This document shows, piece by piece, positions 15,560-23,704 of a stretch of 64,000 bases of DNA. Where the stretch lies: the NCBI RefSeq assembly GCF_000761215.1, contig NZ_CP009438.1, positions 1,706,501 through 1,770,500 on the forward strand. Direction: 5' to 3'. The notes under the pieces were generated by a model. It worked only from the letters and a program-made list of their open reading frames with translations. It was not told the origin of the DNA and ran no database searches. Within the stretch, counting starts at the first letter, position 1. Every line of letters starts with the position of its first letter. Position numbers and translations under genes: made by a program. This DNA is from Streptomyces glaucescens (GTDB lineage: Bacteria > Actinomycetota > Actinomycetes > Streptomycetales > Streptomycetaceae).

Positions 15560-16711
15560 ATGCCGGGCGTGACGTACGACGACGCTCCGCCGCTGGCGGA
15601 CCTCATGCCGTGGTCCGTCGCACCTCCCCGGCTCGGCCGGGGCTGGCCGGCGGCGCCCGACCCCGGCTCGCTCAAGGCCCGCTGGAACGCCCTCGTCCGC
15701 GCCGAGGGCGCCGAGCGGGAAGCGCTGTTCGAGCCGTCCCGCGCCCGCACCCTGCGCACCGCGGTCGCCCAGCTGCCCGGCCAGTCCACCGGCACGGAGC
15801 GCCTGCTGCGCGCCACGGGGCCCTGCCCGGAGCCGGTCCGTGTCCTGCGCGCCCCGTTCGACGAGCAGTGGCTCCTGCCCGACCACCGCCTCATCGACGC
15901 CGCCCGCCCGGAGCTGTGGCGGGTGGCCGGCCCCGGCCAGGTCTTCGCCGTGGAGCACCCCGAGGACCCGGCACTGCCGCTCCTGGCGACGTCCGTCCTG
16001 CCCCTCCTCGGTCCCGTCCGCCCGCTGCACCGCCGCCCCGACGGCAGCGAACCCAATCTGGCGCCGGGCCTCCTGGACCACCTGGCCGCCCGCCTCGGCC
16101 ACGCGGTGACCCCGCTGGACGTCCTCGCCTGGGCCGTGGCGACGACGGGCCCCGGCCTCACCGTCCCCCTCACCGCGGACCCGGGCCTGTGGGCCGAGGG
16201 CCTCGCACTGGGCCGTCGCCTGCTGTGGCTCATGCGCCGCGACGGCGAACGCCCCAGGCTGCCGGGCGGCCGCCGCCCCTACGTCCGCGCCCCGCTGCCC
16301 GCCCGGCCCACCACCCTGCGCTACGACCGCGACGAGGAGGCCCTGCTCCTCGACGAGGGCCGCATCTCGCCGGTGCCGCCGCAGGCGTGGGACTTCGAGG
16401 CGGGCGGAGCACGGGTCCTGGAACACTGGTTCACCGCCCGCACCGGCCCCGCCGCGGCGGGGACCCTGACGGCCGTCCGCCCGGCGGCCTGGCCGCAGAC
16501 CTGGACGTCGGAGCTCCTGGAGCTGATCACGGTCCTCACCCTGATCGCGGAACTCCGCCTGCGGCGGGAAGGGCTGGCGGTGACGGCGGCCATCACGGCG
16601 GCGGAACTGAGGGAGGCGGGCGTCCTCCCGGTACCGGACCGGGTCCGCCGCCCCGCCTCGGTGCTGAGCTCCCGCGAGGAGGGGCCGGAAGGCCAGCTCG
16701 CCCTGCTGTGA
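15560..16711 (+). CDS. Stand-alone type ISP restriction-modification C-terminal specificity-domain protein
   Basis: A 383-aa protein (380 aa if the GTG at 15569 is used). Family knowledge: the C-terminal DNA-specificity domain of single-chain type ISP restriction enzymes (LlaBIII/LlaGI type) occurs alone in Streptomyces proteins of this length. Recognisable segments are FDEQWLLPDHRLIDAARPEL, FAVEHPEDPALPLLATS, the GPVRPLHRRPDGSEPNLAPG block, and LLDHLAARLGHAVTPLDVLA. No nuclease, helicase or N6-methylase motif is present in it or in neighbouring genes. It cannot restrict DNA by itself, and its real role is unknown. It follows the inverted-repeat element directly. Confidence 0.75.
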   Translation: MPGVTYDDAPPLADLMPWSVAPPRLGRGWPAAPDPGSLKARWNALVRAEGAEREALFEPSRARTLRTAVAQLPGQSTGTERLLRATGPCPEPVRVLRAPFDEQWLLPDHRLIDAARPELWRVAGPGQVFAVEHPEDPALPLLATSVLPLLGPVRPLHRRPDGSEPNLAPGLLDHLAARLGHAVTPLDVLAWAVATTGPGLTVPLTADPGLWAEGLALGRRLLWLMRRDGERPRLPGGRRPYVRAPLPARPTTLRYDRDEEALLLDEGRISPVPPQAWDFEAGGARVLEHWFTARTGPAAAGTLTAVRPAAWPQTWTSELLELITVLTLIAELRLRREGLAVTAAITAAELREAGVLPVPDRVRRPASVLSSREEGPEGQLALL

Positions 16712-16805
16712 CTCCCGCCCGGGGGGACTGACCCGTGCCGGTGTGCGTCCCCGCCCCGCGGGCGCGTCCCCGGGCCCTCCCGGGCTCCACGGCCGGCGCC
16801 GGGCC

Positions 16806-16994
16806 TCACCCCTGCGGCGCGAACCCGCCCAGCACCCGCTCCAGCATCAGCTCGAACAGCGCCTCGGGATCGGTGGGTCCCGGATCCTCCGACAACGCCG
16901 CCGCGAGCCGCGGATAGGCCCCGCTCGCCAGCCGGCCCCCCAGGTACGCCATCCGCACGGCGCTCTCCTGCTCCGGCGTCCACGGCAGGGCCCG
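16806..16994 (-). pseudogene. TetR-regulator 3' remnant
   Basis: Only the last 60 or so residues of a TetR protein remain (LPWTPEQESAVRMAYLGG, then EALFELMLERVLGGFAPQG and stop). No helix-turn-helix can be found upstream. At about 16990 the homology stops and a permease fragment begins on the other strand. The usual arrangement is a TetR gene divergent from an ABC exporter, so this looks like one side of a deletion. Confidence 0.7.
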
Positions 16995-17477
16995 GCTCCG
17001 CTCGGCCTGGCCGCCGCGGACGTGGCCGTCATGGCCGCCGGCACGGTGCCGTTCCTGCTCGTGGGGCTGGCGATGGGCTGGCGGGCCGAGGGGTCGGCGG
17101 CCGGCGCGGCGGGGGCCGTCGCCCTGCTGCTGCTGTTCCGGTTCGCCTGCACCTGGGCGGGAATCTTCCTCGGCCTGCTCACCCGCGACGAGGAGGCCGC
17201 GGGCCAGCTGGGCGGGGCGACCTTCGTGCTGCCCCTGCTGTCCAGCGCCTACATCCCGGCCGAGGGCCTGCCCGGCCGGCTGCGCGCGGTCGCCGAGTGG
17301 AACCCGATCAGCGCGGTCGCCACGGCCGTGCGCGACCTGTTCGGCAACGCCCCCGTGCCCGAGGGCGCGGCCTGGCCGGTGGCGCACCCGGTCGCCGGGT
17401 CGCTGGCGTGGTGCGCGGTGCTCCTCGCCGTCTTCGTCCCCGCGGCCGTGCGCCGGTACGCGCGCGGGATCCGCTAG
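16990..17477 (+). pseudogene. ABC-2 type (DrrB-like) exporter permease, 3' remnant
   Basis: About 160 residues of the C-terminal half of an ABC-2 permease: several membrane helices, then EEAAGQLGGATFVLPLLSSA, ending with the typical WNPISAVATAVRDLFG and AVRRYARGIR. There is no start codon with a ribosome binding site, no N-terminal helices and no ATPase gene upstream. The fragment abuts a TetR fragment on the opposite strand, as if a single deletion removed the TetR start, the ATPase gene and the permease start. Confidence 0.72.
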
Positions 17478-17517
17478 CGGGGACACCGCGCTGCTGACAA
17501 GGGGCCGGGCAGCCGCC

Positions 17518-18726
17518 ATGATCCACCCCATGGAGCGTCTCCCCCTGCCCCTGGAGGGCATCACCGTCGTCGCCGTCGAGCAGGCCGTGTCGGCCCCGTT
17601 CGCCACCCGTCAGCTCGCCGACCTCGGTGCCCGGGTGATCAAGGTCGAGCGGGTCGACGGCGGTGACTTCGCGCGCGGCTACGACACCGCCGCCCGCGGA
17701 CTGGCCTCGCACTTCGTGTGGTGCAACCGCGGCAAGGAGTCGATCGCGCTGGACCTGAAGGACCCGCGCGGGCTGGACGTGGTACGGCGGCTCGTCGCGG
17801 ACGCGGACGTGTTCGTGCAGAACCTCGCGCAGGGGGCGGCGGCCCGGCTCGGCCTGGACGCGGCGACGCTGTGCGCGGCGCACCCGCGGCTGGTGGCGGT
17901 GGACATCTCGGGGTACGGGGCGTCGGGGCCGTACGCGGGCAAGCGGGCCTACGACATGCTCGTGCAGTGCGAGGCGGGACTGGTGTCGGTGACCGGGACG
18001 CCCGAGCAGCCGGTGAAGGCGGGGATCCCCGCGGCGGACATCGCGGCGGCCATGTACGCCTTCTCCGGGGTGCTGGCCGCGCTGGTGCGCCGGGGGACGA
18101 CCGGGCGCGGCGGGCCGGTGGAGATCTCGATGCTGGACTCGCTGGCGGAGTGGATGGGCCATCCGCTGCACCACGCGATGCACGACGGCGCTCCCCCGGC
18201 GCGCACCGGCCTGGCGCACGCGGTGATCGCGCCGTACGACGCCTACGGCACGGCGGACGGGGGCCGGGTGCTGCTGTCGGTGCAGAACGACCGGGAGTGG
18301 CGGCGGCTGGCCGAACAGGTGATGGGCCGGCCGGAGCTGGCGACGGACCCGGCGTACGCGACGAACGCGGCGCGGGTGGCGCACCGGGAGCGGACGGACG
18401 AGCTGGTGGCGACGGCGCTGGCCGCGCTCGGCACGGACGAGGCGCTGGCGCTGCTGGAGGGCGCGGGGATCGCCTGTGCGCGCCTGCGGGACGTCCGGGA
18501 GGTGGCGGAGCACCCGCAGCTCGCGGCGCGGGACCGGTGGCGGGAGGTGGGGTCGCCGGTGGGGCCGCTGCGGGCACTGCTGCCGCCGATCACCCTGCCG
18601 GGTGGGGACACCGCACGGATGGGCGACGTCCCCGCGCTCGGCCGGCACACCGGGGCGCTGCTGCGTGCCGTGGGGATGACGGACGACGAGATCGCAGCCT
18701 TGCGCCGGGACGGTGTGGTGGCCTGA
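17518..18726 (+). CDS. CaiB/BaiF family (type III) CoA-transferase
   Basis: A 402-aa (398 from the ATG at 17530) family III CoA-transferase, which moves CoA between carboxylic acids. It opens with LPLEGITVVAVEQAVSAPFA, then RQLADLGARVIKVERVDGGD. The catalytic Asp lies in KRAYDMLVQCEAGL. VSVTGTPEQPVKAGIPAADI is the expected following block. Substrate candidates are acids made by nearby acyl-CoA or alcohol/aldehyde oxidation, but nothing in the sequence decides this. The gene stands alone between the ABC remnant and the convergent 89-aa gene. Confidence 0.92.
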   Translation: MIHPMERLPLPLEGITVVAVEQAVSAPFATRQLADLGARVIKVERVDGGDFARGYDTAARGLASHFVWCNRGKESIALDLKDPRGLDVVRRLVADADVFVQNLAQGAAARLGLDAATLCAAHPRLVAVDISGYGASGPYAGKRAYDMLVQCEAGLVSVTGTPEQPVKAGIPAADIAAAMYAFSGVLAALVRRGTTGRGGPVEISMLDSLAEWMGHPLHHAMHDGAPPARTGLAHAVIAPYDAYGTADGGRVLLSVQNDREWRRLAEQVMGRPELATDPAYATNAARVAHRERTDELVATALAALGTDEALALLEGAGIACARLRDVREVAEHPQLAARDRWREVGSPVGPLRALLPPITLPGGDTARMGDVPALGRHTGALLRAVGMTDDEIAALRRDGVVA

Positions 18727-18769
18727 GCGCGGGTCCGGGAAAGCGGCCCCCGGGGAGCGCCCGTACCGG

Positions 18770-19039
18770 TCAGTGACCGCCGAACAGGGTGCGGCGGAGC
18801 CGGCGCAGCGGGGCGAAGAGCGAGACGCGGCTCACCCGGACACCCGTGGCACTGGGGCGGTGCGCGGGCTCGCGCGCGGTCAGCTCACGCATCAGCGAGG
18901 TCGCCTCGGCCGTCTTCTGCTGCGGCACGGCGGGACCCGCCAGCACCGCGAGGTGCCGATCGAGGCGCGTGCTGGTCGCGCTGCTACCGCAGGTGATCGC
19001 AGGGACCCTCGCCCTGTTGCGCACAGTTATCTGTTCCAT
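18770..19039 (-). CDS. Conserved small basic protein of unknown function (89 aa)
   Basis: It starts MEQITVRNRARVPAITCGSS and ends with a strongly basic RLRRLRRTLFGGH tail. It has no membrane segment and no recognised domain. A Cys lies at residue 18, and a central helix contains KTAEATSLMRELTAREP. Codon use is normal for the region, which supports a real gene. It lies 126 bp downstream of the anti-sigma factor on the same strand and could be the last member of that operon. Confidence 0.62.
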   Translation of the reverse strand: MEQITVRNRARVPAITCGSSATSTRLDRHLAVLAGPAVPQQKTAEATSLMRELTAREPAHRPSATGVRVSRVSLFAPLRRLRRTLFGGH

Positions 19040-19165
19040 GTCACTCCCCACCCGTACGAGTCCACCCGGCCCGGGCAGGGTAACCCTATCGCTCCCTCGG
19101 AGCACTCGTGCATCGCGGTCACAGGAATCACCTTCCCCGTAAGGGTGTTGACGATCCTCCCTCGA

Positions 19166-19978
19166 TTACTCTCCGAATCCGACCGATTCCAGGGCGAGTT
19201 GGACAACGGGTTTCGTGGTGGGCCGATCTGATCCTCCCTCGGGTTCGACCGTCACGGCGAGTGATGCCGCCGCCCTGTCCAGGCCCGACACGACCAGCGG
19301 TGTGCCGCCGTCGAACAGGCCCAGGGAGCGCGGTTGCGCATGGGGGCGCATGACCCATAGCTGATGCACTCGTTCCCCGGACGGCTCGTCGTACCCGCGC
19401 AGGGTCACCACAGCACGCCCCGCGGACACGGAAGCGATCACTCCGATCGTGCCGCCGTGTTGGTCCCGGCCGGACGCCGCGCGGGCGTCCCCGGCGGCCA
19501 GGACGTGGGCGATCTCACGTGCCCGGTCCCGCTCCGCGGCCAGTTGGTCCCGGGTCCGGTCCGCCTGGACGGCGAAGAGCGCGGCGACGACGAGGGCCGC
19601 GGCGGCGGTCACCGTCGCGAACGGCACGAACAGGGGGCGCGGGCGGGACCTGCGCGCGCGGGCGGGCGGCGGTCGCGTGCCCCAGACGTGCGGCGGCAGC
19701 CGCGGGGCGTGCGCGGCGGCCGGAGCCGGCTCCTGCGGTGTGGTGCGTACGGCCGACAGGACGCGCTCCCGCAGGCCGGGCGGGGCGGGTTCGGCCGCCG
19801 ACCAGGCCAGCCGCACCGCGTCCTCGGCCAGTGCCCGCACCTCGGCGGCGCACCGCCCGCAGCGGGCCAGGTGCCGCTCGAACCGGTGCCGTTCGCCGGG
19901 GCCGAGGGCGTCGAGCGCGTAGGGCGCGGCGAGGGAGTGGGGGTCCTCGCGGCCCAGGAGACGGTCCAGGACGCTCAT
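19166..19978 (-). CDS. RskA-family anti-sigma factor
   Basis: A 270-aa membrane anti-sigma factor. The N-terminal cytoplasmic domain (about 1-90) has a zinc-finger-like FERHLARCGRCAAEV (HxxxCxxC). One membrane helix follows (FATVTAAAALVVAALFAV). The C-terminal extracytoplasmic RskA domain contains VHQLWVMRPHAQPRSLG and SLAVTVEPEGGSDRPTTKP. It should hold the sigma factor inactive until a redox or envelope signal triggers release or proteolysis. Its ATG overlaps the sigma stop (ATGA), so the pair is translationally coupled. Confidence 0.92.
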   Translation of the reverse strand: MSVLDRLLGREDPHSLAAPYALDALGPGERHRFERHLARCGRCAAEVRALAEDAVRLAWSAAEPAPPGLRERVLSAVRTTPQEPAPAAAHAPRLPPHVWGTRPPPARARRSRPRPLFVPFATVTAAAALVVAALFAVQADRTRDQLAAERDRAREIAHVLAAGDARAASGRDQHGGTIGVIASVSAGRAVVTLRGYDEPSGERVHQLWVMRPHAQPRSLGLFDGGTPLVVSGLDRAAASLAVTVEPEGGSDRPTTKPVVQLALESVGFGE

Positions 19979-20517
19979 GCCGCACCTCCGAGGCAGTCCC
20001 GCAGCCGGGTCAGGCCGTCCCGCATCCGGGTCTTGACCGTGCCCAGCGGCAGCGACAGCCGCTCGGCGACCTCACGGTAGGTGTAGCCCTCGTAGTAGGC
20101 CAGGGTGACCGACTGCCGCTGCAGGGCGGTGAGCCGGTGCAGGCAGCGGCGCACCCACTCGCGTTCGAGCCCGGCCTCCACCTCCTCGGCGACCTGGTCG
20201 AAGGCGGGTGCCCGGGCGCGCAGCGCCTCCCGCTGCTCCCGGTCGACGGCCGCCCGGGCACTGCGCACCCGGTCGACGGCGCGCCGGTGGGCGAGGGTGA
20301 GCACCCAGGCGAGGGCGCTGCCGCGCCGGGGGTCGAACCGTCCGGCGGACCGCCAGAGTTCGAGCAGCACCTCCTGGGCCACCTCCTCGGACTGGGCCGG
20401 GTCCCGCACCACGCGTTTCACCAGTCCGAAGACCGGGCCGGACACCAGTGCGTAGAGATCCTCGAAGGCCTGCTGGTCGCCGCCCGCCACGCGCAGCAGA
20501 AGCTCGTCCGCCTCCAC
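19975..20517 (-). CDS. ECF RNA polymerase sigma factor, SigK-like
   Basis: A 180-aa ECF sigma factor from the GTG at 20517, which follows GGGGGAG at a good distance. Region 2 (about 10-80) contains FEDLYALVSGPVFGLVKRVV and EEVAQEVLLELWR. Region 4 (about 115-175) ends TYREVAERLSLPLGTVKTRM. The coupled RskA partner makes it SigK-like. From family knowledge such sigma factors control exported or redox proteins. The nearest candidate target is the divergent DUF4331 operon, separated from it by a long stem-loop. Confidence 0.92.
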   Translation of the reverse strand: MEADELLLRVAGGDQQAFEDLYALVSGPVFGLVKRVVRDPAQSEEVAQEVLLELWRSAGRFDPRRGSALAWVLTLAHRRAVDRVRSARAAVDREQREALRARAPAFDQVAEEVEAGLEREWVRRCLHRLTALQRQSVTLAYYEGYTYREVAERLSLPLGTVKTRMRDGLTRLRDCLGGAA

Positions 20518-20580
20518 CCGCTCCCCCTCCCTCCCTGTCACCTCTCGGACGGGAGTACGGATCGGCGGGCCGAAAACGCG

Positions 20581-20627
20581 GGTCGGCCCCGGGGAAATGA
20601 CGGGGCGAAAAATTTTCCCCGGCCGAC
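20581..20627. promoter_or_regulatory. Long stem-loop between the sigma operon and the DUF4331 operon
   Basis: GGTCGGCCCCGGGGAAA (20581-20597) pairs with TTTTCCCCGGCCGACC (about 20613-20628), leaving a 2-nt bulge and a short loop containing GACGGGGCGAAAA. It is centrally placed between two divergent starts (20517 and 20693). It could be an operator read in both directions, a 5'-UTR structure, or the scar of a small repeat. It is not a terminator in the usual position. Confidence 0.55.
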
Positions 20628-20692
20628 CAATCCGGCCGGCGGTCCGCCGCGAATCCCCGGCGTCAGGCACATCGGCACGGAGGACGGACGGC

Positions 20693-22222
20693 ATGACAGC
20701 TATCTCCAGGAGCGGGGCGGGACGCGGCGTCGCCGCCCTCGTGTGTGGCGCGCTGGCCGCCGGGGGGCTCGCAGCCGCCGGCGTGGCCGCGCTGGGGCCG
20801 GGGGAGGCCGCCGCCTCCAGTCACCGGGAGGCGCCGCTGATCTCGGGCACCCCGCAGTACGACACCACGGACCTGTACGCGTTCGTGAGCCCCGACCGGC
20901 CGGACACCACGACGATCGTCGCCGACTGGATTCCCTTCGAGGAGCCGGCCGGCGGGCCGAACTTCTTCCTCTTCGCGGAGGACGCCCAGTACGACCTGCG
21001 GGTCGACAACGACGGTGACGCGCGGGAGGACCTGGTGTTCCGCTACACCTTCCGCACCCACGTCAAGGACGGGAACACCTTCCTCTACAACACCGGCCCG
21101 GTCGAGAGCCTGGACGACCCCGACCTCAACGTCACCCAGAGGTACGACCTGGAACTGATCCGGCTGGAGAACCTGCACGCGGTGTCCCGCACGAAGATCG
21201 CCACCGGTGTGCCGGTGGCGCCGTCGAACGTGGGCAAGGCGTCGATGCCGGACTACGGGAAGCTGCGCCGGCAGGCCGTGCACCGCCTGGCGGGCGGCGC
21301 CCAGACGTTCGCCGGGCAGGCGGACGACCCGTTCTTCCTGGATCTGCGCGTCTTCGACCTGCTGTACGGCGGGAACCTCACCGAGGTCGGCAACGACACC
21401 CTCAAGGGCTACAACGTCAACTCCATCGCCCTCCAGGTGCCGACCCACATGATCACCGAGTCGGCGCACCAGCCGGTCGTCGGCATCTGGACCACCACCC
21501 AGCGCCGCACCGCCAAGGGCGGGTTCACCCAGGTGTCCCGGCTGGGCAACCCGCTGGTGAACGAGGTCGTCAACCCGCAGAAGGACAAGGACGTGTTCAA
21601 CGCGTCCACCCCCCGGGACGACGCGAGGTTCCTGAAGAACGTCACCGGCCCGGAGCTGCCGAAGCTGATCGAGGCGATCTACAAGATCAAGGCCCCGGCC
21701 GAGCCCCGCAGCGACCTCGTCGACGTCTTCCTGAAGGGCGTGCCGGACCTCAACCAGCCGCCGCACGTGACCCCGGCCGAGCAACTGCGCCTGAACACCT
21801 CCGTCAAGCCCGCGAAGCACCCCGAGCGGCTCGGCGTGCTCGACGGCGACACCGCGGGCTTCCCGAACGGCCGGCGGCTCACCGACGACGTGATCGACAT
21901 CGCCCTCCAGGTCGTGGAGGGCGAACTGGTCGGCGCCGAGAACGACCTGGGGGACGCGGTCGACGCCAACGACCGCGCGTTCGAGAAGGCGTTCCCGTAC
22001 GTCGCCCTTCCGACGGAGGGTTCGCGCGGCCCGCTCGCCAAGGGCACCTCGGGTGACGCGGACGTCCGCAGCGGGCTGGCCGACGCCCTGTCCCCGGCCG
22101 GTTCCGCCGGGGACGACGACACACCGCTCATCGCCGCCTCGGCGGGCGCCGGCGCGGTGGGCGTGCTGCTGATCGGCGCGGGGCTCGCCTGGTGGCGCCG
22201 CGGCCGGGGCCGCGCCTACTGA
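20693..22222 (+). CDS. DUF4331 secreted/membrane-anchored protein
   Basis: A 509-aa exported protein. The signal peptide is MTAISRSGAGRGVAALVCGA plus a hydrophobic run, with cleavage near AAAS. The DUF4331 domain starts at once with SSHREAPLISGTPQYDTTDL and continues to about residue 450. A C-terminal membrane helix (LIAASAGAGAVGVLLIGAGL) and a basic tail anchor it. The ATG at 20693 is preceded by GGAGG. It heads an apparent operon with a TPR protein and a NicO-type metal transporter. The family has no proven biochemical role, and an extracytoplasmic metal or stress-linked role is inferred from context. Confidence 0.9.
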   Translation: MTAISRSGAGRGVAALVCGALAAGGLAAAGVAALGPGEAAASSHREAPLISGTPQYDTTDLYAFVSPDRPDTTTIVADWIPFEEPAGGPNFFLFAEDAQYDLRVDNDGDAREDLVFRYTFRTHVKDGNTFLYNTGPVESLDDPDLNVTQRYDLELIRLENLHAVSRTKIATGVPVAPSNVGKASMPDYGKLRRQAVHRLAGGAQTFAGQADDPFFLDLRVFDLLYGGNLTEVGNDTLKGYNVNSIALQVPTHMITESAHQPVVGIWTTTQRRTAKGGFTQVSRLGNPLVNEVVNPQKDKDVFNASTPRDDARFLKNVTGPELPKLIEAIYKIKAPAEPRSDLVDVFLKGVPDLNQPPHVTPAEQLRLNTSVKPAKHPERLGVLDGDTAGFPNGRRLTDDVIDIALQVVEGELVGAENDLGDAVDANDRAFEKAFPYVALPTEGSRGPLAKGTSGDADVRSGLADALSPAGSAGDDDTPLIAASAGAGAVGVLLIGAGLAWWRRGRGRAY

Positions 22223-22238
22223 CGGTCCCTCCCGAACC

Positions 22239-22283
22239 GGCGCGGCCCGCTCCCTCCCCAACCCCCACGGCGCGGGCCGCGCC
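22239..22283. terminator. Intercistronic hairpin between the DUF4331 and TPR genes
   Basis: GGCGCGGCCCGC (22239-22250) pairs perfectly with GCGGGCCGCGCC (22272-22283) over a 21-nt loop. It lies 17 bp past the DUF4331 stop and 57 bp before the next start. It may reduce downstream expression or protect the upstream mRNA. Confidence 0.55.
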
Positions 22284-22339
22284 ACCCCCGCTGCCCCCTT
22301 CCTTCCGTCCCGTTGTCCAGCCGCCGCACGAGGAGAGGC

Positions 22340-23704
22340 ATGGTCCCCCGCACGACCGACGACACCACCGAGCGGCCGCCCCGGCGCCCGCACCGCACCG
22401 CCCGGCTCGCCGGCTGCGCCGCCCTGCTGGCGGTCGCCCTCACGGGAACGTCGATCGCGGTCGGCGACGTCCGGGACGCCGGGCGCCGGCCGGTCCCCCC
22501 GGCGGCGGTCTCCCCGGCCCTGCTCGCCCACGGCGACCCGGACACGGTCGTCACCGCGCTCCAGGCCCACCTGCGCGCCCAGCCACGGGACCCGGCCGGC
22601 TGGGCGACCCTGGGACTGGCGTACGTGGAACAGGCGAGGACCTCCGGCGACCCGTCGCGCTACCCGCGGGCGGAGCGGGCCCTGGACCGCTCGCTCGCCC
22701 TGCGCCCCGGCGACGACCAGGCCCTCGCGGGCCGTGCGGCCCTGGCCGCCGCCCGGCACGACTTCACCGGTGCGCTGCGCGACGCCGGCCGGGCCCTGGA
22801 GCGCAACCCGTACAACGAACGGGCCCTGTGCACCCGGATCGACGCCCTCGTCGAACTCGGCCGCTACACGGAGGCCGCGCGGGCCGCCGACCTCGCCGAC
22901 ACCCGGCGGCCGGGAGTACCCGTCTTCACCCGGTACGCGTACGTGCGGGAGCTGCGCGGCGACGTCCGTACGGCCCGCCGGGTCCTGGCGCAGGCGCTGC
23001 GCTCGGCCACCGCGCCCGGCGACGTGGCGTACGTGGCCACCGCGCTCGGCCGGCTCGCCTTCGACCAGGGCGAGCACACGGCCGCGCTGCGCCACTACGC
23101 CCGCGCTCTCGCCGCCGACGACACCCACCTGCCCGCGCTGGAGGGCCGGGCACGCGCCGAGGCGGCGCGGGGCGACCGGGCGGCGGCGATCCGGACGGCC
23201 CGGCAGGTCGTCGCCCGGGCCCCGCTGCCCGGCCCGCTGGTGCTGCTCGGCGAGCTGTACGAGGAGGACGGCGACGGGGCCGCGGCGCGCGAGCAGTACG
23301 CGCTGGTCGACGCCTGGACGGCGCTGGCCCGTGCGGGCGGCCTCAACCCCGACCTGGACACCGCCCTCGCGGCGGCCGACCACGGCGACGCGCGGACGGC
23401 ACTGCGCGCGGCCCGCGCCGAGTGGCAGCGCCGCCACAGCGTGCACACCGCCGACGCCCTCGCCTGGGCACTGCACCGCAACGGACGGGACGCGCAGGCC
23501 CTCGCCCTCGCCCGCCGGGCCACCGCGACCGGCTACCGCAACGCCGCGTTCCACTACCACCGCGGCATGATCGAGCGCGCCCTGGGCCGCGACCGGGAGG
23601 CCCGCACCTCCCTCACCCGGGCCCTGGAGCTGAACCCCGGCTTCTCCCCGCGGGGCGCCCGGGAGGCCCGGGCGGCGCTGAAGAGCCTGGGGGCCACCGC
23701 GTGA
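22340..23704 (+). CDS. Tetratricopeptide-repeat protein with N-terminal signal/anchor
   Basis: A 454-aa protein from the ATG at 22340, with a strong GAGGAGAGG site. A hydrophobic segment near residues 20-45 (LAGCAALLAVALTGTSIAVG) is a signal or anchor. The remainder is helical TPR-type repeats, for example AGWATLGLAYVEQA, RYPRAERALDRSLALRPGDD and AFHYHRGMIERALGRDREAR. TPRs mediate protein contacts, so it may scaffold the DUF4331 protein or the transporter on the outer face of the membrane. Its stop overlaps the GTG start of the transporter (GTGA). Confidence 0.85.
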   Translation: MVPRTTDDTTERPPRRPHRTARLAGCAALLAVALTGTSIAVGDVRDAGRRPVPPAAVSPALLAHGDPDTVVTALQAHLRAQPRDPAGWATLGLAYVEQARTSGDPSRYPRAERALDRSLALRPGDDQALAGRAALAAARHDFTGALRDAGRALERNPYNERALCTRIDALVELGRYTEAARAADLADTRRPGVPVFTRYAYVRELRGDVRTARRVLAQALRSATAPGDVAYVATALGRLAFDQGEHTAALRHYARALAADDTHLPALEGRARAEAARGDRAAAIRTARQVVARAPLPGPLVLLGELYEEDGDGAAAREQYALVDAWTALARAGGLNPDLDTALAAADHGDARTALRAARAEWQRRHSVHTADALAWALHRNGRDAQALALARRATATGYRNAAFHYHRGMIERALGRDREARTSLTRALELNPGFSPRGAREARAALKSLGATA

